Shown here in pieces: positions 11,586-21,121 of a stretch of 64,000 bases of DNA. Made by a program: the position numbers and the translations under genes. Origin of the DNA: Dentipellis sp. KUC8613 (lineage: Eukaryota; Basidiomycota; Agaricomycetes; Russulales; Hericiaceae); contig NSJX01000020.1 of assembly GCA_002286715.1 (NCBI GenBank), forward strand, positions 257,873-321,872, read 5' to 3'. Below the pieces are notes generated by a model. That model was given only the letters and a program-made list of their open reading frames with translations, was not told the DNA's origin and searched no databases. How positions within the stretch are numbered: position 1 is the first letter of the stretch; each line of letters opens with the position of its first letter.

Positions 11586-12145
11586 TTGAGATGACTTTGA
11601 GAGAGGTAAGGGATGCAGAGACTCGGATGAACTGGTAGCTGAGTACTTGCGAATTCAACTCAAGACCATTATTGTTCAAGTTGGCATTGAGCCACTAGTA
11701 AAGCGTATGTGGAGCGGTGCCACGTGTTGACCCATTGTTGACCCTCCCGTCTGCGCTGGTGGCAATAGGATGTAGTCGACAGAGTATCACATCTGAACGT
11801 TCTGAACAGCGGCTTGTGTATTGAGGTGAAGACACGCCGCGGCGCGCGCCATCGAGTCCAAGCCTCATCCTGTCGGGCGAACTCACTGCCACGCCATCAT
11901 CTAGTACTCGAGCTCATCAGCCTGTGCCAGAGATAATCTTATTTCATCTTCTTATATCGTTCAGGATTAAATAGAGTACCTCATGAATACCTCCGTGCTC
12001 AGATGCCTTGCATTTGTGTTACACTAATCATAAAATTACATTATTTCAATAGGTGTACATACAGCATATCCTCACTGCAGATCCGAAAGCGTAGAAACGA
12101 AAAACCACACGGTGTTGAAGGGAGTCTATATCCGCATAGTCAAAA
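11586..12145. other. Spacer between KL-5 and KL-6
   Basis: About 560 bp, with AT-rich stretches near 11940-12050. It contains the KL-5 promoter and the KL-6 3' flank. No gene was seen. Confidence 0.5.
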
Positions 12146-13381
12146 TCATGATGTCGAAGGAAGCGCAGTTCGATGAGACGAAGGATCGTCGTAGAACGTT
12201 GTTGTAGAATCTGGACGCGGAGAGTTACTTGACGATGATGAACTATCTGATGACGATTCGGCGTCATCAGAGGACGATTCGGCGTCATCAGAGGACGATG
12301 TCTTATCGGAAGTACGGGAGCGGGATCTCGAGGGAGGGGGTATCTCTGAAGATAGATAGTCAATCATGGAATTCCCAGATGGTCTACGGTCGTGCGGCAC
12401 TCACCTTCCACAATCGTGAGCCACTTGGGGTAGTCCTCCGGATAGTACTCCTTTATGTGTTCGTCAATTGCACGATAAGCCTCATCCACTGCGTCGTCGT
12501 AAGACCAGCCATCCGGAGCCATTTCAGCTAGAGTATATGGCCTATACAGATATTGCGCCGGCCTGTAGCTCGTGATATATTTGAACATGCCTACAACCCC
12601 AAAATCCGTCAGATCCTCGAGACTATCACGGCATAGCCATTGTTGACCTCACCTGGCTTCCATATCCTGAGGTCAATGCACAGCTGATGTAGCTCGTCGC
12701 AGCCAAAATGGTAATCCATCGGAGCGGCCACGTTCTCGATAATCTCCATCTCACGCTCGCATACATGATCCTCAGCTTCTCCAAAGTCGATGACCATTGG
12801 GAAGCCGTTATTATTGAGTACGTTCCGATTCCGGATATCGAAGTGCCTGACACCAGCATCGTGAATAGCGAGCATCGCGCATATGAGAGCTCTCCTGCAA
12901 GGGAAGGAGTTAGTACATCGTCCGTTATTCCTCACAAGCGACAAGTAAACATGACCTACTTGAAATCTATCGGTAAAGCCAAGAAAAGTAGATCGAGCTC
13001 CTTCCCGCAATAATCGAGAATAATGCAGGAGGCAGGCCCTTCATCCGTCCGGCCGACAAAATGTCCGTGATATTGTGGCACATATACACCTTGAAGGTGC
13101 TGCAGTTTCCCAGAGTAGAACCGAGCCTCGGTGGCGACACCCGTCATAGAGCGTTGTCCGTACGCAAGTTTGCATATCACATCCCGCTGGAAGCCTGTCG
13201 ATGAACAAGCCAACCTCCCGCGGAAGACTCGCACGTCGCATCTATTGTTGATGTGGACGAGTGCCGCGTCGCGTAATATGAGCTTCGGTGCTCGGAAGGC
13301 ATCTGGAGCAGTACTACGAAAGGTAAAATGCTCGTAACTGGTGCGCTTGAAGTTTGTCGGGACGGAGAGTGTCAGTGACAT
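12146..13381 (-). CDS. Kinase-like paralogue 6 (KL-6)
   Basis: Exons 13381-12960, 12894-12653, 12590-12405 and 12345-12146, 349 aa, the longest copy. Exons 1-3 are 422, 242 and 186 nt, identical in length to KL-1, which it most resembles (YITSYRPxQYLYRPYTLAEMAPD is shared). Lysine (CKLAYG), glutamate (TEARFY), HFDIRNRNVL and IDFGEAED are kept. The extended last exon starts EIPPPSRSRSRTSDKTSS and then contains a seven-residue repeat SSDDAES encoded by a 21-bp tandem repeat, giving a polyacidic and polyserine tail. Start chosen at MSLTLSVP. This copy lies at the upstream end of the array. Function unknown. Confidence 0.8.
12252..12299. repeat. 21-bp tandem repeat in the KL-6 tail
   Basis: GACGATTCGGCGTCATCAGAG is repeated twice in register and begins a third time (starts at 12252, 12273 and 12294). 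It encodes SSDDAES units on the minus strand and explains the greater length of this paralogue's tail. Confidence 0.75.
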
Positions 13382-14029
13382 CGCAGGGGATGTTGAGAGG
13401 AGATAGCGAACGAGAGCAAGTTCAAGTCCAAGTTGAACTGATGAGGTACAATGAATCCGGTGAAAGCGCCGGCAAAGCGCAAGGGTGGCGGGCCGTCGCA
13501 GCCGGAGCATTGATCAAAGTGCATCGGTCACTGTCACGCTGTCACACTGGCTGTTCACGTTCTGAGGCGACCTCCCTGCCATCCCCAGGTTTGAGTCTCA
13601 AAGCGAACCCGAGTTTCACTGGCCATGACGATCTCAAGTCGTACCCAACTCCTGCACTAACTATTCTTACAATTTTACATAATCTCTGACAGCGATGCAA
13701 ACTCACCTACTGAGCAAGCGCCGTGACGTGCTGCAAGCTTTCTCTTCCACGTCTCTTTTTTGCGATTTGCGATGACAGAGCGTTCCTATTACACCTCAGC
13801 TACGATCACCATAGTGGATCATCATGCGCGGACACAGATCTAACATGGTGCGTCGGTGCTCTTTGACTCGGATCTCTCTCTTGTTTTTACCCAGTCAAAT
13901 TGCGAGTAGGTCAAAGCACGGTGTGGCCATGCATGTCGCTTTGCCCTCCCCTGAGCCCTCACATCCCCATAAACCATAAGAATATCCAGTAACGAGATAT
14001 GCATATGAGTTTTGCTTTCTCCTTCTGCG
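13382..14029. other. Divergent promoter region
   Basis: About 650 bp between the start of KL-6 (-) and the start of the PD-(D/E)XK-like gene (+). A pyrimidine-rich stretch occurs at 13738-13761. No gene was seen. Confidence 0.5.
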
Positions 14030-15418
14030 ATGACCTCCTCTCGCGCATCCAGGGCTATCACAGATTCTGCTGCTGCCGGTCGACATCTTTCAACCTCAGC
14101 CTACACAGATAGAAATGAGCTCCCAAATCCTCCATCGCCCATTCGCCCATCCGTGGTCGAACCATCTCTTGGGCCGCTCGATATTCCTTTGGAACAAGAG
14201 TTTCCAAACAAGGAACTCTTGGATGCGCTCCAGGACGCTTTACAGGAGCCTCTAGACGTCCCCGCAAGTGAGATACCTCCGGCAGACCTTCTAGATATTG
14301 CCGGAGACCAAGACAAGTCGGTCAATGAGGATGCACGGATCCATCCTAGCATACGGAAGGTCTTTTCGTTTCGAAGGCCCGACGAGAGTCAAATCCGGAA
14401 CCTCTACGACCTCGTCTATATGGCGCTTCCCGTAGTGCCGAATATCTACAGCAAAGGAAAGCTGGAAGATACCAGGCAGCCGGGTCCAGCCGATTTCTCC
14501 ATTAAAGACCAGGATTGCTTGAAGGATGTCATGTTCCGTCCCGATCTTTTAACGCCCATTCAGGCTCCCGTTGCAGCGCGGCTGCGCGATATTCCAATCG
14601 ACTGGTCCCACAAGCATCATCGAGAATTTGCCATGCGAATTCTGCCCTGGTTTACGGCATTTGACAACCCAAAACGAATCTATTCCGAAGGAGACACGGA
14701 GGATTGGGTTTTCAAAGTACTCATCAGACCTGCGATGGCGATCATGCATGCCGTCCGGATAAACGGTATACCTGAGGAGGACGACTCATCATACCCCTTC
14801 TTTTCGTCGTCACATGGCATTCTACGATGCAAGCCAGACGGTGTCGTGGTGAACGCGGGCGCGCATCCTTGCGAGGATATCGCCTTGTGCGTAGAAGTCA
14901 AGACAGACGCCGTTCTCGGTGCCGATCCTAATCCGATGGGAGAGTTGGCGGAAATACCGAAACATCCGAACGCCTCATACAAGTTCAACTGGCCGCACAC
15001 TCCGGAATCGGCCAAAGGCCTCAAAGAGTCATCAGCCATCTTGACGCAGGTGCGTGCTCCTGAGAAGATCTCACTTCTTCGCTGAACTCATTGAAATTTA
15101 CGACAGATATGGACCCAAGTGGTGAAATGGGACGCACCTTTTGGCATCCTGTCATCCCTTGATCTTACATATTTCTATGTGAGAAAAGGGACGATATTAT
15201 ACATCTCGCAAGGCTATAAATCGACACAAAACGCGCTGTTTCTGGCCGTCTGTTGGTTGCTCAGGGCTACGCAAACTATGACGCTTCCTCGCCTAATACT
15301 TCCTAAACCCGACAGATCGTGGTGGAAGGAAGGGATTAGAAAGAGCATACGCATTGGCATACTCAGTATGTGTTTTCTAGCCGTGTATGTCAAGACTTTC
15401 CGGCTCATTGTCGAATGA
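14030..15418 (+). CDS. Protein with PD-(D/E)XK nuclease-like motif
   Basis: Exons 14030-15049 and 15107-15418, about 443 aa. The intron (57 nt, GTGCGT...CAG with a CTGAAC branch-like site) joins the frames cleanly. Residues 1-115 or so are low-complexity. The core contains KPDGVVV followed 18 residues later by LCVEVKTD (P268-D269, E288, K290), spaced as in the PD-(D/E)XK nuclease fold, and a preceding helix TEDWVFKVLIR that could supply the fold's first acidic residue. The C-terminus has one hydrophobic stretch (IGILSMCFLAVYV), unusual for a nuclease; the end could be mis-spliced. The start is the first ATG in frame. It is transcribed away from the kinase-like array. I infer the fold by motif only; nuclease activity is unproven. 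Such restriction-like domains occur in fungal lineage-specific families, alone or near kinase-like domains. Confidence 0.55.
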
Positions 15419-16002
15419 ATGGTAGCAAGTAAGCATAATCTATTAGAAACGCTGAAGGATAGTTACATCCTTGTGAAACATGACTATAACACAAGATCTC
15501 GGAAGAACAAGGGATAGATTGTTCGCTGTACGCGCACAACTACTGTACTCATGCACTCGAATACATAAACATTTCTTAATTCATTCACTATTTTGACTGC
15601 TGTATATATTAGGCACCTATTCCTCAGAGCGATGCCTCAGATTCAGATGCTGTAATTGACCCGGTGCCCGAGATGCGTTGAGCATTATTTTTGTCTCTAG
15701 GTCTTCGTCCGAGTCCTTACTATATCCTCCAGAGAAATATGACCAATGGAGCGGCGAGCCTGAGACAGCGAAGGCTAGTGATCTGTTTATCTCATCATCA
15801 TCATCCTCTTCGGAGAATGATCTTTAGTGCTCGATTCAGACTATTGCTGCGGTACGTTCTACGTACCATGACAACTTGAACTTGAAAAAGTATGCATGTA
15901 ATTGCCAGTAAGGCCTAAGGCGTTGCAGGCGGAAGCGCCCGCCAATAGGCGCCCCCAGACTCGCCGCCTGCCAGTCGATCCTCCTCAATATCATACGACA
16001 AC
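15419..16002. other. Intergenic stretch
   Basis: About 580 bp between the PD-(D/E)XK-like gene and the RING ligase gene. AT-rich near 15540-15620, fitting a 3' end and a promoter. Nothing else was recognised. Confidence 0.5.
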
Positions 16003-18837
16003 ATGGCCTTATCCTCTTCGCCTCCCTTCAAACGTATCAAAATAGAGTCAAGTCCAGACATAGTAGAGATAGAGAGACCAATCGAGAACTCTGGATTTGA
16101 AGGCGACCATTGCACAATATGCTTGCAGCCAATCGTTGACCGCACGGTGATCCCTACTTGCTCGCATGAGTTCTGTTTCGAATGTCTCGCGCTCTGGGCA
16201 GGTGAGGCTCCCATTCCTTCAATATCTTCCTTGAGACGATGGCACAAGTTAATTTCACACGACAGAGCAATCTCGACGATGCCCACTGTGTTCGCAGAGT
16301 GTCGGTGGGTATCTTATACATCACATCCGCTCCAAGTACGACTACCAGAAGCACTACTTGGCCCCTCTCCGTACGTCTCCACCACCACTTCAGGCTGCCT
16401 CTGGACGTGCATCACAGGCACCTGCCCACAGACGTCCATCCCGAAGGGAACGTAGGTGGGGTCGAGGGGAAAGAGAGGAAAGAGAGCAAGCAGATGCACT
16501 TGATAGGGCCATCAGTCGGAGAAGATGGTTATACGAGCATAATCTCTACGCCAAGGTGAGTAAACCTACCTTGCGATTAGTGGACCGTATTTTGAATCTA
16601 CTGTGCAGCACGTCGCGTCGAACTCCTACACCCGATACCGACCTTATCCTTCCCCGGCTCAGTTTTCTGCTTCACCTGACCTGATCACACGCGCGACAAT
16701 TTTTCTACGTCGGGAGCTGAGGGTATGGCCGAATTTGGACGTCGAGGTGAGTAGACTTCGAATTTACCTTTGATGCTTTCAATGCGTGCTGACGGATGGC
16801 GATCCGCAGTTCCTCACTACCTTTGTGCTGTCTCTCATGAAGTCCATTGACATTCGATCCGAGTCAGCTGTGAAGCTCTTAGCGGAGTTTCTTGACATGG
16901 ACGCGCCTTACACGCCCGGTGGCCGCCATGTCAATTCAGAGCATTTCGCACACGGTATGAATTGACCTTTCTCTCGTCTGTACCCCATGCGGGTGCTTCA
17001 AGAGGCAACGGATTGATGTCTCAATACAGAAATCTACTCGTATCTACGGTCACCGTATAGAGATCTAGCAGTCTATGATACCGTCGTACAGGTAACCTTG
17101 ACTATAACTTCGGCTATCGTTGTTCGTCTTGCGACTGACGCTATATATGCAGTACGACGTCCCCTCTAATGTTCCCCCACCGCCCACCTATGAACGAAGT
17201 AGTAGATGGGAGCCCGAGTCACCTCGACGGCCACGGTCACCTTTGCGTTCCCGCTCTCGCTCTTCGTCTGTATCATCGGACCGTCATTCATCTTACTCGT
17301 CATACCGACAATCGGGCCACAGGAGAAAATCTCGATCGCCAGCCAAAGCCTCCCGCTTACACCGACATCGACACCGGTCGCGTTCTTTCGGGAAGCAGAA
17401 TACCACAGACGACCGGGAAATCACAAGACACACATCGTCTCGTCAGCAAGAACTGCAGCGCCATGCCTATGAAGGACTGGACTCCGAAAGAGGTCATACT
17501 TCCCATAGCCTGAGCCCACCGCGAACCCGTCGTCGTGACAAAGGCAAGCGTCCTCTACGGTCTCCAAGTCCTCAGCGAGATGCGACCCCCGTGGCCGAGC
17601 TAGAAGCTCTGAATTCGCTCCATGAGGAGCATCGCAGTAGAGAAGGCGACCCAGACTCAGCAATGCCGGCAGCGGGACCTTCGGGTCTCCGTAGGAAAGC
17701 ATCGACGACGCAGGACAAATCCACTGTGCCTCAATACCATGTGGATATCGACACCCTCGAACCTGACAGCACTGGCCGTAACTCTGCCTTGCTTCCTGAC
17801 AGTTCTCGAGTCGAAATTGCAGACGAGGGTGCAGGCCCACGCCGAAAACCTCGGACTCGCAACCTGCTGGACTCAATACATGCTCATCTCCGCACTTCAT
17901 CGACGCCGAGAGCTATCTTGAATGGAACCCAGCGATCCCGCGACATCGGTCCGAAGCATAATGATATTCCTATCGATGTCGAGGAGCGTATGTCAGCGCT
18001 GCCGGCAGAGAGTCAGTCTTCGTCCCCCGCAGATCAGACGTTGACTTCGGGGAAAGCGTCTCTTCTTTCGCGGATATCGATGACGCTCGACGTTGCCACG
18101 CCGACGGACGAAGGCGATGGTGCTCAAACCCAAGCAGCGAGCGGTGACAGTTCGCCCGACGGGCTACAGCGCATGTCAGCGCCTGAGATCATGGCACGCA
18201 CTCGGGCACGCCTGGCGGAACGCAAAGCACAGGCGGAGGCGCAGTCTGGTGAGTCACGAAGACATCAAACCATCGCCTGACTATGCATTACAACCTGCGT
18301 TGTAATGTATCCCAATGCTGACGTTCTTTCCCAGGTTCTATCCCTGCGCACGACTCAACCTTAACTTACGTTGCTGTGCCTCCGACGTCGTCCACATTAG
18401 CTCCCGTCTCTGCAACACCGCGCGAATTCCGTGCGCGGCTTCTCAGCAAGCTGGAGACGGAGCGGCGCCTGACGGGTGCAGGCGATAGCGTTGGGGCCAT
18501 CAGCGGGGATGCAGTGGCTGCCTCGGGCACGAGGGCCGCACCAACGCCGGCGTCCCCTGTCCCCATGGCACAGGCAGCTTCTTCTGAGTCGGAGCGGGTC
18601 GAGGCAAGGCTCCGCGCCCAGGCACGCGTGCGCGTGCGCATTGCTGCAGCGCGACGCAGTATTGGCGCGCAGGACGCGTCGCCCGGCTCTTTGACGCCGA
18701 CATACGCCGCACGTGATCGTGACGGGAAGGAAAATACGGACGCTATCGTTGGGCCTGCGGTTCACGTTCAGGCGGGAGGCGAGCATTTCGACCGCGAAGA
18801 AATGTTGAGGCGGAAGCTGCGGAGAAGGGAGGCATAA
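16003..18837 (+). CDS. TOPORS-like RING-finger E3 ligase
   Basis: Seven exons (16003-16201, 16266-16555, 16609-16746, 16810-16954, 17030-17091, 17153-18248, 18335-18837), 810 aa, every junction in phase. A C3HC4 RING lies at residues 37-75: C37, C40, C53, H55, C58, C61, C72, C75, with CSHEFCFECL and RRCPLC. It is followed by GYLIHHIRS and, after a linker, a helical region ending HFAHEIYSYLRSPYRDLAVYDTVVQYD, which is the arrangement typical of topoisomerase-I-binding RING proteins. Next comes an Arg/Ser domain (PRRPRSPLRSRSRSS) and a long disordered tail ending in a charged helix. Family members act in the nucleus as ubiquitin and SUMO ligases. No other RING family I know combines this RING, this downstream block and an RS domain, so confidence is high for the family; targets are unknown. 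Confidence 0.88.
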
Positions 18838-19537
18838 TTTGATATCTGCTCTTGTTGGGAATGAAGGAACAGACAATGCGCGTCGTCGTGTGCATCGCGT
18901 GGACAGCGACAGCATTGCGAAATTTGCCAACCTTTAGAAGTCTGCATACCAAACATGTAATTGTCGAGCGCCGAGGGACTAGGGGCAATGAGATGATAAT
19001 GAAAGCGTGTTTAAGCTATGTTACGGCAGCGCGGAGGTCCGCACATTAAGTACATGGAGGAAGGGCGTCGTGCATCGTTACTGATAAAATGGAAGATCCG
19101 GCGTGGCAACGATACAATGACGGTAAAGAGAGCAATTATCAGCGGTGGCCGAGATGACCATGCGAATGGTCTCCATGCAGTAATGTAGGGGGGTTGTAGT
19201 AGTAGGGTTGAATAGCAGGTGTACAGTAAACACAAATTAGGATTATGGGAAGCACATAGGAATTCGATATCGATGACGGAGACGTAAGGACGGGAAAGGG
19301 CGACAGATGCAGGGACTATTAGCAGAGAGAGCGTAGGGTGCGAACAGAGAGAGAATGCGGATGCGAACAAATGAGGGAGATTAGAAAAGGGTGTAAGAAG
19401 TCACAAGCATCAGGAGCGCGTAGGCGTAGTTATTTGCACTGAGTCGGTCGTCGGGAGACGTTTTTCGTAAAAAGACGTGAAGGATAGTGGTGTTCGACGT
19501 GCTCGGCGTCGAAGTACGGGGCGTAAGGATCTCTCGT
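18838..19537. other. Convergent 3' intergenic region
   Basis: About 700 bp between the stop codons of the TOPORS-like gene (+) and the homeodomain gene (-). Several short frames occur on both strands, none with a domain. Most likely the two 3' untranslated regions. Confidence 0.55.
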
Positions 19538-21121
19538 TCATAGATGGGAGCCACCTGCGGGCGGCGTGCGCTGCGTGGGCGTACCGCTACCGCTTCCACT
19601 GCCACTGCCGCCACTGGCATTTTCGTCCTGCGCTGCTCGCACAGGATCGAAGCGGGCGCGTCGGGGAGGAGGACGCGGGCTAGGGCTTCTGGCTTGCGGA
19701 ACCGGGGTGGCCTCGCGCAACGCGGAACTTGCAGGCGCTGGTGCTATCGGCGATGTGTAAGGCCAGGCTCCGGGTGAGGCTCCGCTTTGCGCGGAGTGCA
19801 GCGACCGAATAGGGAGGGGCGCAACGGGGGACGGCCCGGAAGCGGTATGCGGCGAGGCAGAGAATGCGGCAGAGGCCCATTGGGAAGCGGGCGGCGTGTA
19901 CGTAGGAGGGATATGCAGAGGGGTTAAAGGGGGCAACGTGCGCGACGAATGGAGCGGCCCATGGAATGAACCGGAGTGTGAGGCAATGCGATGTGCGGCA
20001 GGTGACCTGGGCCCTGGGTCCATCGGGGGGACGTACGCAGACGGCGACGGTTCGTCGAGACGGCGCAAAGGAGCAGACAACGGAGGGGGGAATGCACTGG
20101 AGCTTGCACGCCCGCGATCAGTCACAATCGGGGGCAAGTTAATTCCAAGCCCGCGCTGAGACGCACGCGACGCACTGCGCCCTCGCGGCGCGAAGCGTTC
20201 CCCTGTGGTGCCATAGCCTTGACTGGTGCTCGGTCCTTCAGGATATGAAGGAGGGGACCATTGCTCTGCATACCCCTGGCGCGGGTCGAAACCCGACGGA
20301 GGCGGCCCGAGAGGTGGCAGCTGCTCTTGAGGAAAGCGCGAGACGTAAGGACCTGCTGACCCTGGCATTCCAGGGCCCGTCAAGGGCACACCAGGCGTGG
20401 CGCCGGAGTACGTTGCACGAGGATACGGAGGAGGCTCGGGATAGTATCCAGCGCGTGCGCCGTGTAGTCTGGAAGGACCGGGCACAGATCCTTGTGGCAT
20501 ATGACCCATGGCAGCTGACGGAGCGGAGGGGTCATTGGAAAAGGCTCCGTATTGCGGAGGACGCGTGAGAGGTGCCGCAGCACTCTGACTACGCGGGCGG
20601 CGAGCCTTCTGCCGTTGGTTCTGTGAGATAATTCAGTTTTAATTACGACGCATCGTCACGAGGGATGCACAACTCGCCTGAAACCAGACCTAGTAGTCGC
20701 GAGATCAGACGACGGGTCGAATCAGAAAAAAGAAGAGTACGGACCTGCACTTTCCGGGCACTGAGTCCGATTGAGCGGCCTACCTCCTCGCGCATCGCAG
20801 TTGTCGGGAAACGCGACTATAAATGGGATTCAGAAATCACTTCAGGGTTATCATAGGTAGCACACGTACCTGCGCAAGCAGAGCGTGCAGCACGGCAGAC
20901 TGATGAGGTGTTGTCAAGGTGCGGGTCCGTTTCTTCTTAGCAGGCGGCGGAGGCGGGAGCGGTGCGCTATCGCCTCCTCCGCTCGGACCCGCGTCAGACT
21001 GGCTGGGGCCTGCATCGGTCTCCGTGTCCGCCATGCCTCCCTCTCCATGCGACGAAGACTCCGAAGGACTGGAGCGCGACGGGGGTACCGACTCGTGCTC
21101 GTCGGAATGCCGTCTCTTCAT
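19538..21121 (-). CDS. Homeodomain transcription factor
   Basis: Four coding exons: 21121-20870, 20816-20745, 20689-20678 (12 nt) and 20620-19538, 472 aa. The homeodomain runs from about residue 60 to 120: basic arm KKKRTRT, helices around PHQSAVLHALLAQ and MREEVGRSIGLS, and recognition helix ARKVQ-VWFQ-NQRQKARRPR with the invariant W, F and N (N113). The four residues VWFQ are encoded by the 12-nt exon alone. The intron after that exon has a GC donor (GCGAGT). The position usually Arg after the Asn is Gln. The C-terminal 350 residues are Pro/Ser-rich and disordered, as in fungal activators, ending in a Gly-Ser run. Start is the first ATG upstream of the homeodomain; an upstream non-ATG extension is ignored. 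Nuclear DNA binding is inferred from the family. It is not one of a divergently paired HD1/HD2 mating-type set here. Confidence 0.87.
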
